A DNA stretch of 64,000 nucleotides from Haplomitrium mnioides (taxonomy: Eukaryota > Marchantiophyta > Haplomitriopsida > Calobryales): NCBI GenBank assembly GCA_049999725.1, contig JBNGIS010008514.1, forward strand, positions 49,400 to 113,399, given 5' to 3'. Positions 45,495 through 58,601 of the stretch are shown here, one piece after another; position 1 is the stretch's first letter, and every line of letters starts with the position of its first letter. The position numbers were made by a program, and so were the translations under genes. The notes under the pieces are model-generated. The model did not search any database. It was given only the letters and a program-made list of their open reading frames with translations, and was not told the DNA's origin.

Positions 45495-46057
45495 TGTAAG
45501 CATGATGTTGTGCTATTTATAAGAAATTAGAGAGGAGTGAAGGAAGTAGTAGAGGGTCACTTTTAGGGTTGAAATCATTTTAAGTTTACTTGCTTTTGAA
45601 GTTTCTTTAGGAAACGTAGTATAAGATTACTTTTAGAGTTGAAGTGAGATAAGATTACTTGCCTTTGAAGTTACTTTTAGAGAAGTATGATAAGTCATTT
45701 TTCTAGAGTTAAAATTCAAAGTAGCTTGTAAGTGATCACTTTTAGGGTTGAAATTGGAAGTGATTTATAAGTGAAGGAAGAAGGATGACACCTTTTCTCT
45801 TATATAAATAGAAGGGCTTCATTTCCCCACTCCTTCTTCTGGAGTACTTCTCAAATCACCTGAGTTCTTTGGTTGCTTTGCTTTTGCTTGCACTCTTGGC
45901 TTTAGCTTGGGCCTTGAATTGCATAACTCTATTAGAGTTATCTTGTAGTAGTTTTTCTTGGCTTTGCTTATCTTATTGGCATTTGGTTGAAGAACTCTAT
46001 TAGAGTTTGCTTAGAGTTATTACTCATTTGAAATGTGTCTTTGAGTTCTTTTATATA
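45495..46057 (+). repeat. G1 3' LTR
   Basis: Homologous to 5588-6138 throughout. It starts TGTAAGCATGATGTTGTGC and ends TTTTATA near 46055, with the terminal CA mutated. It is followed by AATAG (46058-46062), the target duplication shared with the left side. Confidence 0.85.
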
Positions 46058-46062
46058 AATAG

Positions 46063-46330
46063 CTTGATGCAAGCTTTGTGCCTATTAAGAATCATGGAAG
46101 TTTGGACCAAAAGACCATACTAAGCTTTTTGCCCTCGCTTTGGAAAAGGTACAAGAAATGCTCTGTGTTCCTTGTAGGTCTGTAGAAAACTAGCCATTTG
46201 TTGGCTAGTTTTATCATTTCAATTTCCTTGAAAACATTGGCATTTCAATAAGGCATTGTCCATGCCAATTTTGGAGCAGTAGCTTGAGATCCCATTTTCT
46301 TTGCTACCAAAATTTGTGAAAACTTGACTC
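46063..46330 (-). pseudogene. E0 gene A, 5' part of exon 1
   Basis: On the minus strand this begins MGSQATAPKLA and continues to FGPNFHDS, matching the GPNYYDLRGAQSPH block of E1. It stops at the G1 insertion. The rest of the exon is at 5456-5587. Confidence 0.65.
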
Positions 46331-46789
46331 TAAAAATGAAAGATAACAAGTAGTAAAAAATTGAAAGGCAAAAACCATGCCAAATGACAAGAAAATGTGA
46401 AAATAATCATGACATGAGAACTCAATCTTGTAGCTACACTCGCTGCAATAGAGTGAAACTGTTTATTATTGCTAGTTTTATACATGAAATTCAAAAGACA
46501 CATTTTTTTGCCAAAAAAATGATTTATGGAGCTATCGAGATATAGGTTTGCATGGTGGGAAAAAAAGTTAGTATATAAATCACTATTTTTTTTTCATCTT
46601 CCTAGTTTCTTTTTTCCTTTTCCTTTATAAAATTTTCACTATTTTGTTGGTTTGTGAGTTTATTATAAAATAAACCATATTTTTAGTATACTAGCATGTA
46701 CCAAGATTATGTGCTTAAATCATTCATTGATTCAAATCATTATTATGAGGAGGGAAGCGTTGGTAAATCAAGAGCATCAAGTGTAGTGG
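46331..46789. promoter_or_regulatory. Shared divergent promoter region of E0
   Basis: A TATA box for gene A on the minus strand (TATAAAA, 46476-46482) lies in the same place as in E1 and E2. The stretch then leads to the start of gene B on the plus strand near 46790 (GGCTAGTATATTAAGG, matching the MASILRE start of E1). Confidence 0.5.
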
Positions 46790-49700
46790 CTAGTATATTA
46801 AGGAAAATATGTCACTTGTTGAACAAGATACATCAACAAAAGAAGATCGTAATAGTGAACTTTATACATGTATAGGATCAAGAAATGAACTCTATGTGTG
46901 TATAGGATCCAAGACTCAACCTTTTGTATGCATTGAATCTAACATGTTGGTCAAGCGATCAAAGTTAACTTCTTTTGAAGATTTTCAAAACACCACAACT
47001 AACTTGCATGCTAGATTGGAAACTCCAACATAACTTCATTTCAACCAATCTCGAGCTCCTCCTTTGAGATTCAAGAACAAGAAAGACACCTTGAAGTCAA
47101 CTACCTAGCATTGACTTCAAAACTAACATGACTATTAAACATTGTAAGGGTTTCTTTGTCAGCAACAGATGAAGATGACGAAGTTAAAGATTCAACTATA
47201 TTTGTTCAAAAGACTAAAAGCACATAATGTGATGACTGCTTCAATTTAGAATGTGACACACTATCACAATTGGAAACACTCAACCAACGAGTGATTCTAC
47301 ACAAGTTGGACTTCAAACCAAGAATGCAAAGTTCTTTGGAAATGGAAAGTATTTGGTAGAATGGTCAAATGATAGTCTAGAAAATGATTTAAGAAAAGAG
47401 TCTCAATTACTGAATATTTCTTTGGAGTTATCACTAAGGGTTCCAATTGTTTTAGAAAAGAAATTTCTCTATGCTCAAGATTTTTGGTAAAGATTTTGTT
47501 TCAGCTTGGTTAAGTCCTCTTACTACTAAAAATTGTTTACCGAGATTGAAAGAGCAATTTTGGAGAATGAAAAATATTTCCTATAACACACAAGATCTTG
47601 AAGATAATGCTTTGTCTTCAATGGCTGGATTTGCATATAGATCCAATCAACCAACCAAACACAAGAGTTCTTTATCTAGGCCAAAACCCAAATGGAAAAA
47701 TTCTTTACGTGATAGTTCATTGCCAAAAGTCAGTCAAGACGAGAGCTTTATAAGGAAAAATCTCAATCTTATGTTAATTTTAAAACTAGGAATAATTTCA
47801 TGTTGCCAAAATAATTGTTTGTTGTTGTGCAAGACAGATTTCTTGAGAGTTGTAAAAGAAACGTACTTTCAACAAAGCATGAAGAATCAAGATATTGTGT
47901 TACAATGAGGAATACCAAGAAATAATTCCAACCTTTACAATTGATTTACTTTGTTACACGACACCATTGCATGTAAAAAAGACTTCAAGTTAACTTTGTC
48001 CGTAAGGAATGATAAAATCCAAAGGATTCAAAATCTCAAGAGTGAATATTGTAGAGGCACTTTTAAAAATAGAGAATTATCTGCCAAAAGATTATTCATG
48101 AATGAGTGGATGGAAAATTATTTTCAAGGACACTATGAGAGAGTGTTGACTCATAAAGTTTATAATTTGCCAAAAACTTTACCAAATAGGAAATTTATAA
48201 CTACTATACAACTTATTTGAAAGAGAAAGATCTCGAGTGTATTCTTAGTTTTTATGGTCTTACAAAACATTGGAGAACACATTTTCCAAATGTTAAAATT
48301 CCAAAATGCAAAAGATTTTATGTTTGTAAAGCGTGAAAAGAAAGTAAATTGATGTGGGAGAAATCTATTTTGGAGTCCAACAAAGGAAACATAGATAACC
48401 TCCATTTACTTACATCTCTAAGGCTATCTTTGACTCTAGTTAGCTCTAAAATCACATCTCTTACCAAATTGTTGTTCTTTGTGACCTTAAGCCTATATAC
48501 ATTTTTTTATTGGTGATTTGAACTGTGAATGTGCCTAGAGTCAAAAAGAAGATAGGAATTGTTTTTGTTGTGTATGATTCTATATGTGCATAGGGTTTTT
48601 TTATTTTTTTGTTTGAATCCTAGGCACATCGAGAGTAAAAACAAATGTACAATTTGTTCTTGTTGTTGTTTGTGAGCTTATAAGCGTATAGGTTTTGCTA
48701 TTGTTGCTTTCAATCCAAGGTGAGCCTAGAGAAAAAGTGAAATAAGGAATCATTGTTATTGTTTGTGATTTTAAGCATGCATAGGTTTTGTTATTTTTTT
48801 ATCAATCTTAGACACAATTGCAGTCAAAGCAGACAAAGGAATTGATGTTGTTGTTTTTGACCCCAATCATGCATAGGTTTATTATTATTTCTTTGAATCC
48901 TATGCGTGCATAGAGTCAAAGCAAGCATAAGAATTGTAGTTCTTAATTGTTACCCTACATGCATAGAGATTTTTCTTTTCTCTGTTTCAATCTCAAGCAC
49001 GTGTTGAGTCAAAGCAAGCCTCGAATTTGTTAGTGTTCTTTGTTGCCCTAAGCTCACTTAGGTGTTGTTCTTGTTGTTCTGAATCATATATGCGTTTAGA
49101 GCAAAAGAAAGCCTTTGAATTGTTGTTAATCATTTTGACTCTTTGCGCTCAAAAGGTTTCTTAGTGTTGGATTGAACATTTTGTGCGCGTGAAGTTTTCT
49201 TTTAAAATTCTTGACATCAAGACATGTTTCATAGAGCTATTTATATATTTTTGGTTATTTAGGTGATACAATCAAATATATTTGCCAATTGTTCCTTCAT
49301 GGTGACTAATAAATGAAAGAAAGAACAACCCTTGCAACCTATTGAAGAAAATGTTATGTCGATGGTCAAAAGTACTTGGGTATTTTGATCGATGGCATAG
49401 ATAAAAAAATGATTCTACAATGGCCTTCACCACTTTAAAACATTGATAAAGGTTGTTTAGTAGGTGTGCACGGTGTTGGTACATTAACTTTCAATCATAC
49501 TCTTTCTTTGAGGGTCTTCTTAACCTACAAAAACTTGAAAAATGACTCTGATTTGGCCATTACAATGCTCAATAAAATACAATGTGAGTTTCAAGGGTCG
49601 TTAACTCTCACCTTGTATCTTTAGTTGGACAATACAATATGAAAGAATAAGAATTCTATTTTATTTGGATATCTTAGTCTCTTGATTGACAGGAATATTT

Positions 49701-50780
49701 TCCAAAAAACCAAAGTAAAATTTCTCATGGTAGACTATAATCACAATCAAATCAATCAAATATTCAACATATTCTTGAAACATTTGAAATGTGTGAAGGC
49801 TTTTATGATAATAAGTCTTGTTACGATGCTATAATTGTCTTACAATCCTAGATCACAAGTAACTCTTCAATTCTTGATTGAAGGTAGAACTTGTCAACTA
49901 GAACTTGAATTGTTGATTGAAGGCATATTTCTCTTGAGAATCCCTGTGAAGGCATATTCTGAAATCAAATGAACTAAAAAAGAAGCAAGAGAAGTTGAAA
50001 CAAGAGATTTTAGAGTACATCATTGAAAAAAAAAAGAGGAGGACTCGAAATAGAATTCACGCTTCTAGCTTGACAATCTACAAACACTTGTAATGATTCT
50101 CAAGATGTTGGTGCAACCTCTCAAGTTGATGCTAACCGGCCAAAAGAAAAAGGCTCCAATAGAACATATGCTTGATACATGTTAAGCAATCTATGATGGA
50201 GCATCTAGGTTGCAAGAAAGAACCATTTCACATCAAACAAGATACATGCACAAATTTGACAACCTATATGATGTGAAAGCCACAATGTTTATTTATGGTG
50301 TTGTGAAGCCACAATGTTTATTTATGGTGTTGCATCACTCGACCCAAAGTGCGAACCATTTTGGATTGCCAAAGTTCTCAAAGTTTTGTCATTTGATGAG
50401 GAAGAACCTCCAAACCCAAAACAAATATGTGTTCAATGGTTTGCTTGTAAGGATGAGAATATGTTTTGTCAACAATACTTCTTAGAAAAAGTAGCACCTA
50501 CAAAAGGAAAATGCAAATCCAAATTATATATCGATGTACTTAATGTAACACAGATCATGGTTCTCTCTTTTGATTTTCTTCTCACTCAAAAAAACCAATT
50601 GTAAAAAACAACTTTAGCTACTATTAAATCAAACCTATTTGAATATGAAAGACAAAATCAATCAATCCTGAAGTGTTTGAAGGAGAATTAATCACCATCA
50701 TCAATACTGAAGGAGATTGTGAGAATCTTCATGAGTCTTTTAAAGCTAAATTTGAAGAAATCGATACAAGTAACTAAAGC
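46790..50780 (+). pseudogene. E0 gene B, DUF7869-like, decayed
   Basis: It has the same plan as E2. The amino region (46809-47033) has the ten-residue repeat ELYTCIGSRN, ELYVCIGSKT, QPFVCIES. Further blocks are the cysteine block at about 47810-47880 (ISCCQNNCLLLCKTDFLRVV), ERVLTHKVYNLPK at 48100-48200, an intron of palindromic repeats (about 48400-49280), the degraded core (VLIDGIDKKMI near 49375, QLDNTI near 49625, VDYNHNQINQIF near 49730) and the C-terminal domain (50314-50604) with KVLSFDEEEPPNPKQICVQW. A 24-29-bp local duplication (ATGTTTATTTATGGTGTTG twice, 50286-50335) lies at the start of the last domain. Many stops are present. Confidence 0.72.
48400..49280. repeat. Palindromic repeat array in E0 gene B intron
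   Basis: Seven or eight units of about 110-130 bp occur. Each has TTGTTGTTTGTGA, then CATGCATAGG or GCGTATAGG, then TTTTGTTATTTTTTTGAATC, CTATGCGTGCATAGAG and TCAAAGCAAGCA. The clearest is CCTATGCGTGCATAGAGTC at 48899-48917. The array sits where E2 has its gap and where E1 has only about 110 bp. Confidence 0.65.
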
Positions 50781-52123
50781 TATTTATGATTTTTTTTAAA
50801 TGCTTCTCTAACTTATTATTTATATTAAATTTTCAACTTATGTTGAAATTTAAGTTTATGTATTTTTATAAAGTAAATGAGTATTTTTTTCAAGAAACTT
50901 CTTGTTGTTGAGACAAATTTATATGTGAGCTTAAAATTTTTAGTGTAAATCATTGCTAATTGATTTATATCATCTTCAAATGAAATTTAAACATAAAATA
51001 ACAAGCTTCATTTGGTTTGTCAAACGCTTTCTAATCCAAAATATTACCATATTCTTTCTTAGTTAATTGTTGGCTAGAAGCACTTCAATATTTTGGCTAT
51101 TGAATCCTTTGGCATAGATCTTTGGGATTGCTGAAGCATCCGTATGCCTTGACTACTAGATCACTTACTAGCATTGACTTTGATGTAAGACCTTAAACCT
51201 CATGCACGCTTAGACTGTGATATTTAACTTGAAACCCCTTGTACTCATAGACTCCCATCCAAAAATCGAAGCCCTAAACGTGCTAAGAGTTTGTTGCCAA
51301 ACTCAAAACCTTAGGCCCACCTAGACTTTGATCTAGAACTGGGAACCCTATGCGCATATAGACTTTAATGCGGAAGTCAAAACCTCATGCGCGTATAGAC
51401 TTTGATGAGAAACTCAAAACCCTTTGCAAGCATAGTCTTTGTTGCGGAACATGGACTCTGATATAGAACTTGGAACCATATGTGTGCATCGACTTCGATG
51501 CAAAAGTTGAGGCTTTATGCACGCATAGACTCTGATGTGGAACTTGCAACTTTGTACGTGCAAAGACTAGAATGTAAAACTTCTAACCTTAAACACTCAA
51601 AGACTCAGACATGGAACTCAGAACCCTTTGTTTGCAAGGACTCTAATCCAAAATTTGGAACACTTTAGGTGTTTAGACTCTTAAGCAAATTTTTAAACCC
51701 TTTGCTTGTTTGGTTGCTCCAACCTTTTTTGTTTTGAGTATTGACTCCTTTACGTATACAAATTTTTAAGTTTTAGGCAATTTTGAATTATTGAACCCTA
51801 GTAAAACATGACTACTTAACCCTTCTTGCGCATGGATTTTAAAGCAGAATTAAAATCCTCTTTCTTGTTTGGACTTCAAAATAGAGCTCTGAAATCCATG
51901 CAAGGTTTGGCTTTTGAAGCTTTTGTGCTTATGGACTCCAAACTGATTCCCCTGGCTTGTGGTCCGCTTGGGACCAAAAAATCAACCAAAAAAACTCACG
52001 TAATTTTTTAAGGAAAAATAACCTTGTTTCCTCTGTTTTTTGAACTTGAAAACACTTTTTTTTCCATAAAACATTTAGTTCATGTTTTGAGTAGCCTCTT
52101 TCTGGTTCATAGTAGCGGATATT
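50781..52123. repeat. E0 right subterminal region and terminal repeat
   Basis: From 51120 to 51720 at least twelve repeats follow the pattern TATGCGCGTATAGACTTTGA, TGCGGAAGTCAAAACC, in direct orientation at about 40-45 bp. The stretch 51740-52080 matches the right arms of E1 and E2. The terminal repeat GGTTCATAGTAGCGGATATT ends near 52123. The matching left end of E0 is not in this window or has been destroyed. Confidence 0.7.
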
Positions 52124-54426
52124 TATATATTGCTTATACAATAGAATTTGATCCCATATTTGTATTTTGAAGGGCTCAAAGAAAGCATGATACAAAGCTT
52201 TTCACAAGAAAACTATTGCGTCAATCTTATAAATTATATTAAACAATCATTTATTGTCATTGCAAATTGTCTTTTGCAACATAAAAGCTCTTCTTCTCTG
52301 TTATATTTGTGACAAATATGGTGAAAGACAACACAATATACACTCTCAGTTGTGCAAGTAAAGCTAATGCACACATTTGTAAGCTAGGTTAAGACAAGAA
52401 CCATAGGGAGTCAACGGTTGATTATCTGAAAACGCAAATTGATGAAACCGCTGCTAAATTCTTCAATATCCAAAGACATTTTTGCATTCTCCGTCATTTG
52501 ACTCTCCGATCACTATAATGTTTGATAAGCAAACACTTTTTGTTCTTGTCCACCATCAGACTCACTTTCAAATTCTCTGAAGGAGGGACAATCGATTCCT
52601 CCAAATGAACATGCTATGTAGCCACTCCCAAATAACCAATAACAAAATTGGTAGGGACCACCGCTTGACTCTATAAGAACAAAGCAGCGCCATTGCCATT
52701 TGGCATGTGAAAATCATCCTTAATAATTTTTTAGGTTGAATATGATTATAAAATTGCATGACAAAAGAACAATTTTCTAAAATATACCCCATCTGTTTCA
52801 ACAAACACCAAACTATACCATTATGAAATTCTGCAAAGCACAAACAATTGTCAAAATTGTGTGGCACCAAATTGTGCGATAACAAAACTACATGAAGCAC
52901 AAACCATTTTTGGAATAAGACTTCACCTGATTCAACGAATGCCAAACTCTACGGTTTTAAGGTTGGATGAAGCACAATAAGGTTTTTTTTTAGTTTTCAA
53001 GCATCTGACTCAACAAATACCAGACTCTTTGATTATGAGGTTCTACAAAGAACAAAAGATTTTTGCAATAATTAGTTGTTAGACTCAATGAATATGATTT
53101 TGAACATTGTTTGGAGCTATGTCGATTCAACTATGATATTGTAAGTTTTGCAAGGTTGTACATGGCACGAATCCACACAAAAAATTTACACAAAGAGAGA
53201 CATTTACCCATCTATAGATATTCAACCATCCATTTGGAGAAAAAGTTAGCACAATAGTGCTCTCTTTTTTATTGCTAAGAACAAATCTATCCAACAAAAC
53301 TACAACTAAAGGCATAATGTCATAGTGGTCAGTGTTGCAAGTGAAATGTAACTAACATATATTGTAGCACAATTTATAATTGAGTAAGGGGCCGTACGTG
53401 CAAAGTTGGCGTGTTAAACACTAAAGTTAAACGATGTTTTACTGAGCACAAACTAAATTGTTATCAAACAAACAACAAACAATGCATAGAAATTGCACAC
53501 CCAAATGACATTGAAAAAAATTGTCAAGAACAAAGAAACCACTTGGGTTGAGAGTGATATATTGCTCGCAGTAATAAACAACACATTGGCAATTATGTTG
53601 CTTGTAGCTCACAATGCGTTCAAATGGTGCAAGCACATTGAGTGCAAGAAGAAGACACATCTCACAAACGTAAGGAAATGATGTTGACAAAATTTGTCAA
53701 CAACAAAGAAACTACTTTTGTAGTAATGAAAAATGCATTGGCAATTGTACTGCTCGTATAGAGCATTGCATTGAAATGTTGCAAGGTTGTTAAGTCCAAG
53801 AAGATGAGATCAAAACACAAATGTTTGAAGCCATTTACGTAGAAGAAATTTGTCGACTGCTTGAAGAGGAAGCTAGCACACAAAGACCACAAGCCAATGA
53901 CATAGAGGAAATAGATCAAGAGTTAAGAAACCGATTGCGTAGAAAGCGATATGTTGCCCACACGGAGAACAACAACATTCTCTTGTCCCATATGGTGCTT
54001 GAACATCATGTTGGATCTATTGGGCATTTCCTACTGCGCATGAACGTTGGTTGTCGAAATTGCCAGGCTTTATACTAGCTCAAAGAACGCTCCACAAGCC
54101 AAGACTCAACAAAAGCATGTCCTTTGGTTACAATGTGTTGCAACCAAGGTAAAGTACAGCTACCTCCAATGGCAATACTACCAAAGCCATTGTAGAGTCT
54201 ATTGCATGACAATACCCGATAGGCAAAGTCTTTTTGAGACAATATATGTGCATACAACAAAACACTTTTATTCACATCCTTGGCTACCAAGATCATTGAG
54301 CATTTTACATGGGGTGGAAGTTACACGTTTTGTTTGTACCATCAAATGGGTAGCTTGTTGCCCACGGATGGTGCAAATCTGAAGTTCTACTAGTTGTATA
54401 TTGCAAATAATAATGTCACTCTGAAA
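52124..54426. other. Unassigned sequence with two local tandem repeats
   Basis: No gene is supported. A degenerate repeat of about 70-79 bp (CTGACTCAACAAATACCAGA ... TTCTACAAAGAACAA) occurs about four to five times at 52790-53105. A second pair of units about 170 bp apart starts at 53508 and 53680 (TTGTCAAGAACAAAGAAAC / TTGTCAACAACAAAGAAAC). The frame 53821-54078 (MFEAIYVEEICRLLEEEAST) is open and acidic, but I could not place it in a family. Confidence 0.4.
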
Positions 54427-57400
54427 GGTTGAATGTGTTAAACTATGATTAGTACAAGTAAACCTCTCTCTTAGTATTAGCACTAGTTTTAATTAGCCCA
54501 ATCTATAATTAGAGCTAATCATAGGTTAGAATACTAATAGGGATAACTATCCCTCATATGGTTGGACAATTATTATTGTTGTGATGATCATACATATAAG
54601 AATAGAGAGATGGAGAGACAAGTTGATGAGCATATACTTTGATTGAGGGATTGAATAATTCTTACCTTACAATACGCTATCAACACCTTCAATCAATTTT
54701 CAGAAAATTTTAGAAATATTTAATGCATGAATAAAGAGTTGTTATTTTATTAAGGAGCATGTTCTATATTATTTGAACGAATAAGAATACTCGTATGGAA
54801 GCAAAGTTTTCAATAAATCTCAAACACCATCAAGAAAGTTAATTTGGTTTGCTCGAGTCAACTTCACAACATTCCATATAGTTTTATATTTTTAGACTTT
54901 TTAAGTTTTTCGTCTTTTTGTGCTTTAGTATATAAGGTCATGTATTCTCATCGAAAGGTTATCATTCGATGTCGTATTTTACTGATTGTATGAACCAAGA
55001 GTAGAGTTGTGGTATTGCAACTCTTGGAGAAGCGTGGAGAGAAGCGTGGATTCCTTGTGAGCAAAAGTGCGTTGGTTCTTATATTGGAAGATCAACACAC
55101 AAATTGAGAATTACTTCGAGAAGTTATCACTCAAAGAAACGTACATCAAAAGATTTGTGAGACTTCTATCATCCATAGTATCTGGATTGCGATTGAGAAA
55201 TATGATCAAGAAATTTGATAGCATCTATGGTATCTCGGAGTGCCGAAAGATTCGTGAAGAGCAGTTTGATGGTGCAAAAATATGCTTGTTGAAAGATTTT
55301 TGTGTTGTTAGAGTGATTTCTGTGCAGATTAAGTCAAGTTGTAGAAAATGGCACAGCTCAGAAATTGAAAAACAAAATTGGTTGAGGGCTGCAGAGGTGG
55401 ACGTTTGCAGATTTGCATGCAGCCTTTGCTGCATAGTTCTTGTCCAGCAGTTTTTGTTGAAGAAAGAAAATTGTGTTACCAAAATCTGTAAGAAAGAAAT
55501 CTGCTTGAGGGATTTTCCAGCCATCTCACTCCTCGAAAATTGTTGATCGAAGGAGATTTGTGCACATACCCTCATCGAAGAGCAAGCAGACTGATTTGTG
55601 CATTGATTGCCGAAGTAGAGAAAATCGCAGGGCTGTCAAGCAAAGGTCGTGTGTAGATTTTGGTCGAGTAGGGTTTGCTCGAGCCAGGCCTCATTGAGTA
55701 GCCTTAATTTCTCCTGTGAAGCGTCGAGGAATCTTCATTTTATGCTAGGGATTCTTGATTTTGCCCTTTACTACTCCAGTTTTGTCGAGCAGCATTCGAG
55801 CGGCTATTTTCTGGAGGCCAAATTGTACCTCAGGTTGCAGCAGTTCTAGGGATTTCAAGAACGTTGTTGATTGAAGGATTAGTGTCAAAGAGCACAGATC
55901 GTGTGCAGATTTTTGTCGAGCAGGGTTTGCTCGAGCCAGAAGTCTTCCAAGTAGGGTAGCCCCGGTTTCTTGTGTGCAGCAGATTTCTACGTCGAGGTGC
56001 AATCGTCAGTGCGTGGAATCCTGGAGGCATATTTTTGGCTTCGAATTACAACGATGTTCCTGCTAGGCTTGTGGATTTTTGACCTTTGATTCTTGACCTT
56101 CACCTTGAGCTTTGGTGAAGTCAAGGTTCCGCTCCTACCTTTTCTGGAAACGTTACACAAGTCAAAATAGTGAAGTCACTTTGTAACAGAAAACGCTGAG
56201 GGGGTGGGATGCAATGCTGCGTGTCACAGTGAAACATACTACATTTCCTATGATCTATTGCACTCTCTGAATGGCTTCATATACGTCCAAGCAGTGCATG
56301 TACACGCATGAGCCTATGGAAGAAAGGGAGAACCATGAATACAGGAGACATTAGGATTCATCAAAGGCAGCTACTGGGCAGATTTGCATCGAAGGAGGGT
56401 AGCCTCATTTTTCTGTGTGCAGCATCCAACGTTTTAAAGATTTGATTTATGCAGATTTTGAGTTGAAGGACTGCAGAAATCCAGCTGCAAGGGTTGGTTT
56501 TGAAGAAGACGATTGGGATTGCAAGATCACAAGGGGAAAATTGTCCAACATAGTTAAGGTTTCAAAATTCTGGTGTGCAGATGGTTGCTCAGCAGTTTGT
56601 TGGGGAAGGAAGAGTCATTTTGAGGAATTTTCCATTGCAGGGAGATTGCTGCCGAAATTTCACTGAAGAGGCCAATCTTTGTCATTCTGCTTTGAGATCA
56701 TTATGAGAGGAAATTGTCAGAATCCCTGTCGATCATTTGCTGCAAAGAGTTCGTAGGAGAAATTCTGGTAGTCAATCAGGTTGCCAAATCCAAGCGCAGT
56801 AGCAGAATTACAGAGCCTGTTGAAGAGGCATGATTTGTGCGTCAAGAGCAGCATAGCGAAAAACACATATTTTTCCTTATTTGTCTTGTTTGGGTGCTAG
56901 TTCTTGGGCTGCAGCGTTGAACAGAGGTTGAGCTGGGGAAGAACATTCAAGGCAGAAATAGAGGATGTTTGTACTGTTCCTTGATCAAGATGAATTTGCA
57001 GGTGGAAGACACACTGTTTGCAAGTCGTTTTCTTGGAGCAGCCTTTGTTCTTCTTTGAGAATCGTGAGCAGATCATTGAAGCAACTTGGATAGCTCCTGT
57101 AGAGGAATTTGCAGGAACAGAGGCTTGCTCAAGCAGAAATTATCAAGCAGGGAATTCTGTGTGTTAGAGATTTCATCCAGCAAGAAAAATATTGTCTAGA
57201 GCAGAATTGGGACTGCCAAAAGTTTGTTTAGAAGCGCTTCGTCCACAAATTGGTCTTGCAATGTTTCGTCTTGGAGGAAAGATTGGATCATGAAGAGAAC
57301 TTGTCCAGAACTTGGCCCTATGTTTTGCCATAGGAATATTGGCCCCACAGATTTTACCCAGAATTTTGGCTTGCTGCTCAAACAAATTATCAAAGGGCAG

Positions 57401-58601
57401 AAATTGTTGTAGATTGAGTTACAAAGAAGCAGCCTTGAGTTATCAAGAGCAGTTGAGGGATTTGGAGCTGCAGCTCTTCTGGTGGCCAAATCGCAGAGTT
57501 CAGAAATACTTACTCAAGGCTGGACAGTCAATTTGTCAAAGGACTATCTTGGCAATCAATGATTCCTTGCTGGGCTGAGAGCAAGGGAACCTCTGGTTAT
57601 ACCGGCATCAAGCTGTCCATTTGAATATATCTCCATTTGAATTTGATCATACTGCCATCCATTGTTTGCTAGAGAAGCAAACGTATGTTGCTGAAGCAAC
57701 AATCATATGCAAAACGTTGTGAAGGGAAGGATCGACCATGTTACAAAATTTGGGATAGCCTTGTGAGTTTTGGAGCCCTGTTAATTCTGGCAGAATTGAA
57801 AATGCTCGAGGGTTGATGAGTTGGTAAACAAGACTTGGACAAGTCCAAAAGACATCAACTCTGTTTTGAAGGTAAGGGATAGAAATCCCTGATCTGACCA
57901 AGGAAGAGAGAGAAATAAGTTGCAAAGAATACTGCAGAAGGGAATGCGCTGTTCTGGGGGTGACAAGACAGCCTTGGGTTGACTTGAAAGACGACCAGTT
58001 TGTAAGTGGTTGTCCAAAAGAAACCCGCTCCCAGAAATTTGTTTGCAACACAGAGCAGGGATATTTGAACTAATCGAACTAAAACAAATTTTTCGAATAA
58101 AATAAAATAATAATAATAATTTTTTGAATTCAAAAAGGCTGAACCAGACCTTCCGTTGAGCGGTGCAAGGGTGGTAGGAGTCCACCAGCATGCTCCTAGG
58201 GCGCAAGCTATCTAGAAGCCTAGATTTTTGTTGCAGTGAAGCAAGAAAATCTGAGGAATTGTTTGCAGAAAACCGAAGATCGGTTTGTCGTGTTCTGAAG
58301 GTGAGCAATAAAATTCTGTTTTGAATTGTCAACTTTTGCTCCTAGGTTGAGAAGAAGACCAATCAACTAGGATTGGCAAGCTAGGTGTACCCTGTCCACA
58401 GGAGAAGGAAGGGTCACTTTGCTGATTTGAGCATTTCATGCGACTTGTGAGTAAGTGGCTGAGTAGCAATAGCACAGCCTGTGAACTCTGAGTGAGCTCA
58501 GTTGAGGGAAGGTCAACACGGAGCCAGAGGGTGGGAGGTTGCGATACGACATCACTCATAGTGGCATCCAGTTTCGACCTGCAGTAAGAGCGGCTCAATA
58601 G
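54427..58601 (+). other. Probable 5' LTR and long leader of the methyltransferase gypsy element
   Basis: This stretch precedes the gag of the element at 58602 onward. A TATA box (GTATATAAGG, near 54928-54937) and the TG start at 54427 suggest LTR promoter sequence. No primer site could be assigned, so the LTR end is unknown. An open frame of 159 residues (55067-55546; MRWFLYWKINTQIENYFEKL) is present without recognisable domains. Two related segments of about 40 bp (55652-55690 and 55899-55938) share TCGAGCAGGGTTTGCTCGA, a hairpin with a 7-bp stem. Confidence 0.35.

Larger units (their letters stand above)
5588..46057 (+). mobile_element. Ty3/gypsy chromovirus G1, split by E1
   Basis: The 5' LTR (5588-6138), primer site and gag (6178-6825) on the left pair with protease, reverse transcriptase, RNase H, integrase, chromodomain and 3' LTR (42027-46057) on the right. 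The two LTRs are homologous along their length, and AATAG lies just outside each end (5583-5587 and 46058-46062). The two flanks are the two halves of one gene A exon, so this is one insertion into E0 rather than two elements. The 35.2-kb transposon E1 sits inside its gag region. The LTRs differ by roughly a tenth by eye, so the insertion is fairly old. Confidence 0.8.

Noticed and set aside
52568-52945. Minus-strand frame of 125 residues
   Set aside because: It runs through the degenerate 70-79-bp tandem repeat, has no recognisable motif and a composition expected from reversed AT-rich repeats.
54047-54382. Possible PIF/Harbinger-like transposase remnant
   Set aside because: A few residues around 54180-54260 vaguely recall such proteins, but no catalytic block or zinc motif could be shown and the frame is not supported.
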